Source: Deltaproteobacteria bacterium (GTDB lineage: Bacteria > Desulfobacterota > Syntrophorhabdia > Syntrophorhabdales > Syntrophorhabdaceae). Taken from it: a stretch of 63,302 bases of DNA. The notes below the pieces were generated by a model. The model saw only the letters and a list, made by a program, of their open reading frames with translations. It had not been told where the DNA came from and made no database searches. This document shows, one piece after another, positions 55,638 through 63,302 of this stretch. Each line of letters begins with the position of its first letter. Position 1 is the stretch's first letter. The position numbers were made by a program, and so were the translations under genes. The stretch is from assembly GCA_029553295.1 (NCBI GenBank), contig JAKPCK010000005.1, positions 1-63,302 on the forward strand, read 5' to 3'.

Positions 55638-56393
55638 TTATCTCATCCAGCTGCCGCCGGTTACGCATATGGTCTGACCTGTTATATATTCCCCTTCATC
55701 GGAGGCAAGAAAAAGGGCTGTATTGGCAATATCCTGGGGGACGCCCTTTCTCGGATACGGGATCTCATCGAACATCCTCTGTATCTCCTCTTCTGGATAG
55801 AGGTTCGGTATAAATTCATTGTAGATAAAACTCGGTGCTATGGTGTTTGCTGTTATTCTGTAAGGTGCTGCCTCCATTGCAAGACACCTTGTAAATGCCA
55901 TAACCCCTGCCTTTGCTGCAGCATAATGGGCATGACCTGCTGCAAGACCCCTGAAGCCGGCTACAGATGTAATACTTATTATGCGGCCGTATTGCTGTCT
56001 CATCATTATAGGCAAAACCTCACGGCAGAAATAAAACACACTTCTCAAAGATACACCCATAACAATATCCCAGTTTTCATCTGTCATATCCACTATACGG
56101 GATGGTCTATTTGTCCCTGCGTTATTGAAAAGGATGTCTATCCTTCCAAATAAATCCAATGTCTTTGCCACTGTATATCTTATCTCATCCAGGTTTAATA
56201 CATCGCATTTAAGCCCTATGGCCTCTATACCGAATTCTTTTTTTATCTCATTGGCAGTCTGTATGCTCCTACCCTCATGGGCATCTGTGATGACAACTGT
56301 TGCACCCTCACGGGCAAAAGTCCTTGCTGTTGCCTTACCAATCCCTGCCCCGGCAGCAGCTGTTAAAATTGCTACTCTTCCTTGTAATTTCAT
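55638..56393 (-). CDS. Short-chain dehydrogenase/reductase (SDR)
   Basis: This 251-residue classical SDR has an NAD(P)-binding loop TAAAGAGIG (a variant of TGxxxGIG), the NNAGTN block, catalytic Ser in ITSVAG, and the YxxxK pair in HYAAAKAG. FabG-type or 3-hydroxyacyl/alcohol dehydrogenases are possible; substrate is unknown. It is separated by 46 bases from the Lon-type gene and transcribed in the same direction. Confidence 0.88.
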   Translation of the reverse strand: MKLQGRVAILTAAAGAGIGKATARTFAREGATVVITDAHEGRSIQTANEIKKEFGIEAIGLKCDVLNLDEIRYTVAKTLDLFGRIDILFNNAGTNRPSRIVDMTDENWDIVMGVSLRSVFYFCREVLPIMMRQQYGRIISITSVAGFRGLAAGHAHYAAAKAGVMAFTRCLAMEAAPYRITANTIAPSFIYNEFIPNLYPEEEIQRMFDEIPYPRKGVPQDIANTALFLASDEGEYITGQTICVTGGSWMR

Positions 56394-56464
56394 GATTTAA
56401 TCCTGATATATAATACAGAATGTCTCTTTGTGACTCAAGGATAAAACATATTCTCTAAAAAATC

Positions 56465-56492
56465 TTGACAAAACAATGAGATTCTGTAGAAA
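56465..56492 (+). promoter_or_regulatory. Promoter of the iorAB region
   Basis: A perfect TTGACA (56465-56470) and TAGAAA (56487-56492) are separated by 16 bases, about 110 bases before iorA. It is the only good promoter in this intergenic gap. Confidence 0.45.
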
Positions 56493-56603
56493 ATAGTTAA
56501 GTGAATTTATTAACAAGCAATAAAAGACAACATAAAAAACTGGAGAAGGAGGTGAGGATTTAATTATTTTAAAAATAAAGGCAAAAAGCCAGATGGGGGA
56601 AAC

Positions 56604-58415
56604 ATGAAGAAAGAGATAATGCAAGGAAACGCTGCAATTGCAAGAGGTGCCTGGGAGGCTGGGCTTAAGGTTGCAGCTGCCTATCCAGGAACACCGAGTA
56701 GTGAGATCTTAAGAGAATTTGCTGAAAACTATCCTGACATCTATGCAGAATGGGCACCCAATGAAAAGGTAGCTGTTGAGGTGGCAAGTGGGGCAGCTAT
56801 AGCCGGTGTTAGGGCAATGGCCTCCATGAAACACGTGGGTTTAAATGTTGCTGCCGACCCCCTTATGACACTGTCATATACAGGCATTAAAGGCGGGTTT
56901 GTGATTGTAGTGGCAGATGACCCAAATGTCCATAGCTCCCAGAACGAACAGGATAGCCGTAACTGGGCACGTTTTGGTAAGGTTCCCATGCTTGAGCCGG
57001 GTGATGCCCAGGAGTGTAAGGATTTTACAAAGATTGCCTTTGAGATTAGCGAACAGTTTGATACCCCGGTGCTTTTAAGGACAGAGACAAGGGTAGCCCA
57101 CTCTGACTCCCCGGTTGTTCTCGAAGACAGGGTAGAATCAAAGGTAGTTCCAGGGCTAGACCCGAAAGAGGCCCCAAAATATGTTATGGTCCCTGTCAAT
57201 GTCAGGGTAAGGCGTAAAGCAGTAGAAGAGAAGATGAAAAAACTCTCAGAATACGCAGATACCTTTAAATACAACATAATGGAGATAAACGATACAAGTG
57301 TTGGGGTCATATCAAGTGGTGTATCCTATCTCTACACAAAAGAGGTATTCCCGGAATGGTCCTACCTGAAACTCGGTATGGTATGGCCGCTTCCAAAAAA
57401 ACTCATTGCAGAGTTTGCAAAGAAGGTAAAAAAGATTGTCATTGTTGAAGAGCTTGACCCATTCTTTGAAACAGAGATAAGGGCAATGGGTATAAAGATA
57501 TGGCATGGCAAGGATGTAATCCCCAATATGTATGAACTATCCCCAGAGATTGTGGAGAAGGCATTAAAAGGGAAGAAATATAAAGAGCCAAAGATAAGGG
57601 TAAAACCTGAGGATCTACCCAGGAGGCCACCAAACCTCTGTGCAGGTTGTTCCCACAGGCCTTTGTTTTATGCCCTTAAGAAACTCGGTGCATTTGTCTT
57701 TGGCGACATAGGTTGCTATACCCTCGCTACAGCACCACCACTCCAGGCCCTCCATACAACGATCTGTATGGGTGCAGGCGTAGGTCAGGCACACGGTGCC
57801 ATGAAGGCCCTGGGTAAAGATTGGCTTGGAAAAGTTGTTGCAGTTCTCGGCGATTCTACATTTTTACACAGCGGTGTAACACCTCTTATGGATATTGTAT
57901 ATAATAAAGGAAATTCAACAACAATAATCCTCGACAACAGGATTACAGGTATGACCGGTCACCAGGAACATGCAGGCACAGGGTTTACAGCAAGACAGGA
58001 ACCTACCAATATGGTTGACTATGCAGAACTCGGAAAGGCCCTGGGTGTAAAGAGCATCCGCTATGTAGACCCATACAACATAAAAGAGACCATGGACATC
58101 ATCAAAGAAGAGATGAACAAGGATGAGCCGTCTCTGATTATATGTAAAGACAGCCCATGTATGCTACTTCGTAGGGCAAAACCCCTTGAAAGATTTAAAT
58201 ACCCCTTCTATGTAGTAGATACAGATAAATGCAGGGGCTGTAAGATGTGTCTCGAGATTAACTGTCCTGCTATAAGCTGGAGAGAGGGTGAAGGTCAGAC
58301 AAAGGACGGCCACAAGAGGAAAGGAACCGCCTTTATAAACAAGGATCAGTGTGTAGGCTGTGAGGTATGCGCTCAGGTATGTAAATTCGATGCCATAGTC
58401 CCGGGCACAAAGTGA
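56604..58415 (+). CDS. iorA: Indolepyruvate ferredoxin oxidoreductase, alpha subunit
   Basis: This 603-residue enzyme has a pyruvate-ferredoxin-like N domain (GNAAIARGAWEAGLKVAAAYPGTPSSEI), a TPP-binding domain with GDS...NNRITG (GDSTFLHSGV, LDNRITGMTGHQEH) and two C-terminal [4Fe-4S] clusters (CRGCKMCLEINCP and CVGCEVCAQVCKF). It decarboxylates aryl-2-oxoacids from aromatic amino acids to aryl-acetyl-CoA and reduces ferredoxin. IorB lies 11 bases downstream. The family also includes other 2-oxoacid oxidoreductases. Confidence 0.95.
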   Translation: MKKEIMQGNAAIARGAWEAGLKVAAAYPGTPSSEILREFAENYPDIYAEWAPNEKVAVEVASGAAIAGVRAMASMKHVGLNVAADPLMTLSYTGIKGGFVIVVADDPNVHSSQNEQDSRNWARFGKVPMLEPGDAQECKDFTKIAFEISEQFDTPVLLRTETRVAHSDSPVVLEDRVESKVVPGLDPKEAPKYVMVPVNVRVRRKAVEEKMKKLSEYADTFKYNIMEINDTSVGVISSGVSYLYTKEVFPEWSYLKLGMVWPLPKKLIAEFAKKVKKIVIVEELDPFFETEIRAMGIKIWHGKDVIPNMYELSPEIVEKALKGKKYKEPKIRVKPEDLPRRPPNLCAGCSHRPLFYALKKLGAFVFGDIGCYTLATAPPLQALHTTICMGAGVGQAHGAMKALGKDWLGKVVAVLGDSTFLHSGVTPLMDIVYNKGNSTTIILDNRITGMTGHQEHAGTGFTARQEPTNMVDYAELGKALGVKSIRYVDPYNIKETMDIIKEEMNKDEPSLIICKDSPCMLLRRAKPLERFKYPFYVVDTDKCRGCKMCLEINCPAISWREGEGQTKDGHKRKGTAFINKDQCVGCEVCAQVCKFDAIVPGTK

Positions 58416-58426
58416 GGAGGTAGACC

Positions 58427-59020
58427 ATGAAAGATAACGAAAAAACAACAAACATATTTCTATCTGGTGTTGGTGGTCAGGGGACAATCCTTGCCAGCAA
58501 CATCCTCGGCGAGGTTTTTCTGAAAGCCGGCTATGATGTTAAAAAATCAGAGGTGCACGGGATGGCACAGAGGGGTGGAGATGTTACCACACACTTCAGA
58601 TTCGGCAAAAAGGTATATTCCCCTCTTATAAAATACGGTGATGTGGATTTTCTCCTGTCCTTTGAACTCCTCGAGGCGATACGCTACATTAACTGGGTAA
58701 AACCAGATGGCAAGATTATCATCAACAAACAGGAGATACTACCGCCAGCAGTAAGCCTAGGTCAGATGAAATACCCGGCTGATGTGGAAAAGACATTCAA
58801 GAAATTCTTTAAAGACAATGTATGGGTCATAGATGGACAGGGGATTGCAAGAAGCCTCGGCAATATCCAGGCAGCAAACGTTGTCCTTGTAGGTGCATTC
58901 TCCAACTTCTTCCCGGAAATCAAACCAGAGCAGTTTATCGACGCCATAAAAGGACTGCTTGCACCAAAACTACATGACCTAAATGTCAAAGCATTCTATG
59001 AAGGAAGAAAGGCCCTTTAA
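58427..59020 (+). CDS. iorB: Indolepyruvate ferredoxin oxidoreductase, beta subunit
   Basis: This 197-residue subunit has the CoA-domain pattern GVGGQGTILASNILGEV at residues 14-30 and SEVHGMAQRGGDV, typical of the beta subunit of 2-oxoacid:ferredoxin oxidoreductases. AGGAGGTAGACC precedes the ATG. It pairs with iorA. A hairpin with a T-run begins within its stop region, and an M16 peptidase reading frame overlaps it. Confidence 0.94.
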   Translation: MKDNEKTTNIFLSGVGGQGTILASNILGEVFLKAGYDVKKSEVHGMAQRGGDVTTHFRFGKKVYSPLIKYGDVDFLLSFELLEAIRYINWVKPDGKIIINKQEILPPAVSLGQMKYPADVEKTFKKFFKDNVWVIDGQGIARSLGNIQAANVVLVGAFSNFFPEIKPEQFIDAIKGLLAPKLHDLNVKAFYEGRKAL

Positions 59021-61571
59021 AAGGGGGCCTTTCCCCTTTTTTTACAAAAGCCTCTTAATAATTCTTCTGATTTTATCTCTATCCAGAACAGTTTATCCTA
59101 TGGAGACATCTATGCTCGATAATAATCTGCAGTATATACTTGACCAGAGAAAGGGTTCAGGCGTTGTAGCGGTCCAGATATGGGTAAAGGTGGGGAGTTG
59201 GCATGAGACCAACAACATAGCAGGGATTACTCACTTCATTGAACATCTTATCTTTAAAGGCACTGAAAAAATAAAGGCAAACGAGATGCCGGCAAGGATA
59301 GAGGCCATGGGAGGGAGCGTAAATGCCTTTACCTCCTATGACAACACTGTTTACCATATTGTTGTCCCTGCAAAGGCATTTAAGGAGGGCTTTGAGCTCC
59401 TTGCGGATGCAGTAAAGAATCCTGTCTTTCCTGAGGAAGAGATTAAAAAGGAAAAACACGTTGTCCTCGAGGAGATAAAGATGGGTGAGGATGACCCGCA
59501 GAGGAAGCTTTTTAAGGAATTATTTTCATTGAGCTATAATGACACACCCTATGGAAGACCTATTATAGGATACAATGAGACAGTAAAAAATATAGATAGG
59601 CAGGATATAATTGCATATTTCAGAACACACTATACCCCGGATAATATGGTTGTTGTAATAACCGGTGATTTTAATAAAGAAGAGGCAAAAAGCCTTATAA
59701 AAAAATATCTTTCATTACCTAAAGAAAAACATGAGATAAAGACATTGAATAATGAGGCAAAAAAACCAGAAAGGGGCAAGGAAAAGGTAATTGAAAGAGA
59801 TATAAAGGAGAGCTATCTTGCCATCTCATACAGGGTACCCCCTATAACCCATGATGATATACCAATCCTCGATGTCCTTGCCACTATCTTAGGTGATGGA
59901 GACAGCTCCCGCCTTAATGAGTATCTTAAATACAGAAAGGGTATAGTTACCGGTATATCTGCCGAACTTTTTGCGCCCCGATATGACGGTATATTCATTA
60001 TATATTCAACCTTTAAAGGGAATGATTACAGTCTTATATTAAACGAGATAGATAACGAACTGATGAGATTGATAAAAGACGGCATCAATGAATGGGAACT
60101 TATCAAGGCAAAAAATATTATAACCTCATCTTATATATATTCCAGGGAGACGGTCCAGGGCAGGGCAATGCAGATAGGTAAATATCTTACCCTTACAGGG
60201 GATATGGATTTTGTGGAGCAATATCTGAAAAAGATACAGTCTGTAGGTAAAGATGATATAAATAGGGTATTGGAAAAATATATCATGGGCAAAGACAGAA
60301 AGCTCGTTGTAATGACCCCTTCCAAAAAAACAGAGAATCCTTACACCTTTACGCTGAAAAATAACATGAGATGCGTTGTAAACAAGAACAAATCATCACC
60401 GAGCTTTGCCTTCAGGATAGGCTTTATTGGTGGCTTAAAGTATGAACCTGAAGGGAAAAACGGGGTATTCAATATAATGTCAAAGATGCTTCTTAAGGGC
60501 ACAAAAAACAGGGATGCCATATCCATCGCCAAAGAGATTGATATGCTGGCAGGTGACATAACACCCTTTAGCGGCAAAAATACCTTTGGACTCTCAGGGA
60601 GATTCTTGAGCAAGGATTTCAGGGCTGTTATGAAGCTAATCCACGAGCTCCTTACAGAGACCATCTTTAAGGAGGATGAACTGGCAAAGGTTAAGGATGA
60701 GGCCCTCTCTGAGATAAGGCAAAAATATGACGACCCTATCCCATACACATTTATGCGTTTCAGAGAGGTATTATTTGAAGGCCATCCATATGCAAAAGAC
60801 CCTGACGGGAGTGAGGAGGACATAAAGGCCATAACCATAAGGGATGTGGAAGACCTATACAGACAATATGTCACGCCATCAGGTGCTATACTTGCCATAT
60901 CAGGGGATGTAGATGAAAAAGAGATTAAATCTATGTTCGAAGACCTGTATTCTCAATGGAAGGGTAGATCCAATACCCTGAAAAAGGTGGATATTAAGCC
61001 AAAAAAACAGGAAGTTAATGTGGAGAGGCAGATGCTCCAGAGGCATATTATATTCGGCTTTCTGGGACCTGGTATAATATCAAAAGACAGGTATCCAATA
61101 GAGGTTATGAGTGCCATCCTGTCTGGTATGGGCGGCAGGATTCACAGGGTATTGAGGGAGGAGAACCCCTATGCCTATGCACTGACCTTTTTTAACAGAA
61201 ATGATTATGAGACAGGGAGCATGGGCATATATATAGGTACAGATTCTAAGTACCTTGAGGATGTAAAAAGGATTGCAAAAGAGGAACTGAAAAGGATTGC
61301 AAAAGAAGGGTTTACAGAGGAAGAGGTAAAAAATGCAAAAAATCGCCTCATAGGTAAAAACCTGATAAACATGCAGTCCAACAGAAACATAGTTACAGAG
61401 ATGTGCCTTGATACAATCTATGGGCTTGGTCCTGGTCATTTTAAGGCCAGGCAAAAATACATAGAAAAGGTAACAAGGGCTGATGTAAACAGGGTTGCAA
61501 AAAAATACATCAATCTCGACTATATGGTTCAGGTTATAGTTGGGGGTAGTGATAAGGAAGATAAAAAATAA
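58998..61571 (+). CDS. M16 family zinc peptidase (two-domain)
   Basis: From ATG 58998 the protein is 857 residues. It begins with a possible signal peptide (YKSLLIILLILSLSRTVYP), then an M16 domain with the metal motif HFIEH (His79, Glu82, His83) and the downstream Glu block VLEEIKMGEDDP. The second half is another M16 fold that lacks the motif, as in insulinase-type peptidases. The start is uncertain: ATG 58983 or 58998 overlap iorB, and ATG 59112 has a good GGAG but would drop the signal peptide. A terminator-like hairpin lies within the N-terminal coding part. Confidence 0.85.
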   Translation: MKEERPFKRGPFPFFYKSLLIILLILSLSRTVYPMETSMLDNNLQYILDQRKGSGVVAVQIWVKVGSWHETNNIAGITHFIEHLIFKGTEKIKANEMPARIEAMGGSVNAFTSYDNTVYHIVVPAKAFKEGFELLADAVKNPVFPEEEIKKEKHVVLEEIKMGEDDPQRKLFKELFSLSYNDTPYGRPIIGYNETVKNIDRQDIIAYFRTHYTPDNMVVVITGDFNKEEAKSLIKKYLSLPKEKHEIKTLNNEAKKPERGKEKVIERDIKESYLAISYRVPPITHDDIPILDVLATILGDGDSSRLNEYLKYRKGIVTGISAELFAPRYDGIFIIYSTFKGNDYSLILNEIDNELMRLIKDGINEWELIKAKNIITSSYIYSRETVQGRAMQIGKYLTLTGDMDFVEQYLKKIQSVGKDDINRVLEKYIMGKDRKLVVMTPSKKTENPYTFTLKNNMRCVVNKNKSSPSFAFRIGFIGGLKYEPEGKNGVFNIMSKMLLKGTKNRDAISIAKEIDMLAGDITPFSGKNTFGLSGRFLSKDFRAVMKLIHELLTETIFKEDELAKVKDEALSEIRQKYDDPIPYTFMRFREVLFEGHPYAKDPDGSEEDIKAITIRDVEDLYRQYVTPSGAILAISGDVDEKEIKSMFEDLYSQWKGRSNTLKKVDIKPKKQEVNVERQMLQRHIIFGFLGPGIISKDRYPIEVMSAILSGMGGRIHRVLREENPYAYALTFFNRNDYETGSMGIYIGTDSKYLEDVKRIAKEELKRIAKEGFTEEEVKNAKNRLIGKNLINMQSNRNIVTEMCLDTIYGLGPGHFKARQKYIEKVTRADVNRVAKKYINLDYMVQVIVGGSDKEDKK
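59007..59041 (+). terminator. Terminator-like hairpin after iorB
   Basis: GAAAGGCCC and GGGCCTTTC (59007-59015 and 59024-59032) pair around an 8-base loop, followed by CCCC and a T-run. It overlaps the iorB stop and lies inside the N-terminal coding region of the M16 gene if that starts at 58998. Confidence 0.6.
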
Positions 61572-61597
61572 TTAGTTGCCGTATGGACAGGAAACAA

Positions 61598-61605
61598 AAG
61601 GAGGT
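61598..61605 (+). promoter_or_regulatory. Ribosome binding site that decides the moaC start
   Basis: AAGGAGGT ends seven bases before TTG 61613, which begins the MoaC-like N terminus. It lies downstream of the alternative ATG at 61583, so TTG is the likely start. Confidence 0.65.
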
Positions 61606-61612
61606 AAGGTCT

Positions 61613-62086
61613 TTGAAATTCACGCATCTCGATGATAAAGGTAAGGCACAGATGGTGGATATCTCTCATAAAGAACAGACAGACAGAATAGCCAAGGCCT
61701 ATGGGAGGGTAAAGGTATCCACAGATACGTATAAATCCATCAAAGAAGGATATGGGCCAAAGGGTGATATCTTCTCTGTTGCCAAGATAGCAGGTATAAT
61801 GGCTGCTAAAAAGACACATGAGCTAATACCTCTTTGCCACCCCCTTTCTATTACCCACATTGATGTAGATTTCAGATTCAATGATGAAATGTGCACTGTG
61901 GAGATAACATCTACTGTAAAGACCACCGGCCAGACAGGTGTTGAGATGGAGGCCCTTGTATGTGCAACCCATGTAGCCCTCACAATATATGATATGTGCA
62001 AGGCTATAGATAAGGGCATAGAACTCGGACCATTTTATCTCCTTGAAAAAGAAGGTGGTAAAAGCGGAAGATATGAGAGAAAATAA
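61613..62086 (+). CDS. moaC: Cyclic pyranopterin monophosphate synthase MoaC
   Basis: From TTG 61613 the protein is 157 residues, close to E. coli MoaC (161). Family blocks are THLDDKGKAQMVDIS, AGIMAAKKTHELIPLCHPL, TGVEMEALV and YDMCKAIDKG. It turns 3',8-cyclo-GTP into cPMP for molybdenum cofactor. An ATG at 61583 would add ten residues without family similarity and precede the strong AAGGAGGT. It is 41 bases after the M16 gene, and MOSC and mogA follow. Confidence 0.92.
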   Translation: MKFTHLDDKGKAQMVDISHKEQTDRIAKAYGRVKVSTDTYKSIKEGYGPKGDIFSVAKIAGIMAAKKTHELIPLCHPLSITHIDVDFRFNDEMCTVEITSTVKTTGQTGVEMEALVCATHVALTIYDMCKAIDKGIELGPFYLLEKEGGKSGRYERK

Positions 62087-62148
62087 TCACATGACTAAAA
62101 TATGAGACTTTTTTTAGAGGCCTCTAAAACATACCAAGGAAAGGAAAA

Positions 62149-62586
62149 ATGAAAGGTAAGGTTTTATCGGTAAATATAAGCAAAGATAAAGGCGAAAAGA
62201 AGAACAATATAGGAAGGTGCAGATTGATAGAAAAAAAAGGCCTTGAGGGTGATGCCCATGCAGGTTTTATGCACAGGCATGTAAGTCTTCTGGCACTGGA
62301 AAGCATAGAAAAGATGAGGAAGAAGGGCATCAATATCGAATACGGGGATTTTGCAGAAAACCTGACGGTTGAAGGCATGGACCTCTTGTCTTTGCCTGTG
62401 GGCACAAAATTGAGGGTAGGAGATAGTGTAATTATAAGGGTAACCCAGATAGGTAAACAATGTCATAAAGGTTGTGCCATATTTCAGCAGGTCGGTGACT
62501 GTGTTATGCCAAAAGAAGGTATATTTGCCGAGGTTATAACAGGTGGGGATGTAAAAATTGGTGATAACATAGAGGTTATAGAATGA
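62149..62586 (+). CDS. MOSC domain protein
   Basis: This 145-residue MOSC domain protein has the blocks GLEGDAHAGFMHRHVSLL and FAENLTVEG, and the conserved Cys in GKQCHKGCAIF. Such domains bind a sulfur-bearing ligand or molybdenum cofactor and often deliver it to enzymes. It overlaps mogA by 4 bases, and MOSC-MogA pairs or fusions are common. It probably acts in molybdenum cofactor handling. Confidence 0.88.
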   Translation: MKGKVLSVNISKDKGEKKNNIGRCRLIEKKGLEGDAHAGFMHRHVSLLALESIEKMRKKGINIEYGDFAENLTVEGMDLLSLPVGTKLRVGDSVIIRVTQIGKQCHKGCAIFQQVGDCVMPKEGIFAEVITGGDVKIGDNIEVIE

Positions 62587-63068
62587 GATATACTGCTGCC
62601 ATTATAACAATAAGTGATAAAGGCTCAAAAGGTGAGAGAGAAGACAAAAGTGGACCTGCCATTGAGAAGATGCTAAAAGATTTCTATGACGTAAAAAAGA
62701 TATTGATTGTCCCTGATGAGGTAAATGTAATATCAGATAAATTAAAGACACTTGTCGATAGGGAAAAAATTGATTTGATTGTTACCACAGGTGGCACAGG
62801 TGTTGGAAAAAGGGATGTAACCCCTGAGGCAACAAGGATGATTATAGAGAAAGACCTCCCGGGATTTGCTGAGGTCATGAGGATGGAAAGTTATAAAATA
62901 ACCCCTCATGGTATTATTTCAAGAGGCATTTGCGGTATAAGGGGTGAAAGCATGATTATCAACCTGCCAGGAAGTCCTAAGGCAGCCACAGAATGTCTAT
63001 CTTTTATTATAAATGCTCTACCCCATGCGATATCCAAGGTCAAAGGCGATACGTCTGACTGCGGATAG
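62583..63068 (+). CDS. mogA: Molybdenum cofactor biosynthesis protein (MogA/MoaB)
   Basis: This 161-residue protein binds molybdopterin. Motifs are ISDKGSKGEREDKSGPAI near residue 10, VTTGGTGVGKRDVTPEA (residues about 68-84), and NLPGSPKAATECL near the end. It adenylates molybdopterin before metal insertion. The 4-base overlap with the MOSC gene suggests coupled translation. Its end overlaps the convergent barrel-like gene by about 50 bases. Confidence 0.92.
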   Translation: MRYTAAIITISDKGSKGEREDKSGPAIEKMLKDFYDVKKILIVPDEVNVISDKLKTLVDREKIDLIVTTGGTGVGKRDVTPEATRMIIEKDLPGFAEVMRMESYKITPHGIISRGICGIRGESMIINLPGSPKAATECLSFIINALPHAISKVKGDTSDCG

Positions 63069-63302
63069 TATTTTTTTTGTTATAGAAAGTGATATGTTTG
63101 TCTGTTCTGACCAGACCTTGAACCCATTTGAAAAGCTGAAGCCAATACGATAAGGTTCGTCAACAAGCCTGTGATTGCCTTTTGTTATAATCTGGAGATA
63201 GTCGAGCTCAAAACCGAGGACAAGGTTTTTTGTCAAACCTTTTTTCAAGCCAACAGAGGCATGCCAGGCATCTCCGTATGTTTTTTCGTATGTGAATCTT
63301 CT
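63018..63302 (-). CDS. Beta-barrel-like outer membrane protein, C-terminal part
   Basis: Only the C-terminal 94 or so residues are in the window; the N terminus lies beyond base 63302. They show alternating aromatic/polar strands typical of an outer-membrane barrel (WHASVGLKKGLTKNLVLGFELDYLQI, YRIGFSFSNGFKVWS). No family is recognised with confidence. The last part overlaps mogA by about 50 bases on the opposite strand, which is unusual and may mean a different stop in the true gene. Confidence 0.5.
   Translation of the reverse strand, partial: RRFTYEKTYGDAWHASVGLKKGLTKNLVLGFELDYLQIITKGNHRLVDEPYRIGFSFSNGFKVWSEQTNISLSITKKILSAVRRIAFDLGYRMG

Overview
The window is about 63 kb of densely coded chromosome from what looks like an anaerobic Gram-negative bacterium. 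The evidence is a lipid A and BamA outer-membrane gene cluster, sodium-pumping decarboxylase subunits, an indolepyruvate:ferredoxin oxidoreductase, and a PerR/rubredoxin/rubrerythrin oxygen-defence operon. Gene content and order resemble Deltaproteobacteria (Desulfobacterota), possibly a syntrophic fermenter, but that placement is an inference from memory of gene content. I saw no tRNA, rRNA, CRISPR array, insertion sequence or prophage. No gene-free stretch exceeds 300 bases.

Layout. 1-2.7 kb: two beta/gamma modules of a Na+-translocating decarboxylase, convergent on a shared bidirectional terminator. 2.9-11.7 kb: a phosphate region with phoB-phoR, a caspase-like repeat lipoprotein on the other strand, and pstSCAB behind a candidate Pho box. 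11.8-21.6 kb: ispG, der, an Fsr-like transporter, a Nudix hydrolase, clpB, a hybrid histidine kinase and a decayed GGDEF gene. 21.9-24.7 kb: a PerR-type regulator, a 43-residue rubredoxin, a rubredoxin-rubrerythrin and an FMN reductase, then an L,D-transpeptidase-like protein. 24.7-32.1 kb: small conserved proteins, a Na/phosphate cotransporter with a PhoU-like tail, a thioesterase, an S41 protease, fused CobA-HemD and a cold-shock protein.

32.1-43.6 kb is one long leftward envelope operon: bamA, ompH/skp, lpxD, fabZ, lpxA, a GnnA-like oxidoreductase, lpxB, msbA, a lipid acyltransferase that is frameshifted at a poly-A tract, waaA and mazG. 43.7-46.9 kb holds nth, a Mut7-C protein and a methylthioadenosine deaminase/phosphorylase pair, with a 9-bp tandem repeat between two of the genes. 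47-52 kb: purA with a PAS-LuxR regulator, then peroxiredoxin and a copper ATPase. 52-56.4 kb: a DUF3303-like protein, a flavin reductase-rubredoxin fusion, a Lon-type protease and an SDR enzyme. 56.6-63.1 kb: iorA-iorB, an M16 peptidase, and moaC, MOSC and mogA for molybdenum cofactor. The right edge cuts a beta-barrel-like protein.

No single cassette is obviously a new system. The points most worth a second look are the homopolymer frameshift in the lipid acyltransferase, the GnnA-like gene inside the lpx cluster without a visible aminotransferase partner, the caspase-like lipoprotein inside the phosphate locus, the paired convergent decarboxylase modules, and the in-frame 9-bp minisatellite.
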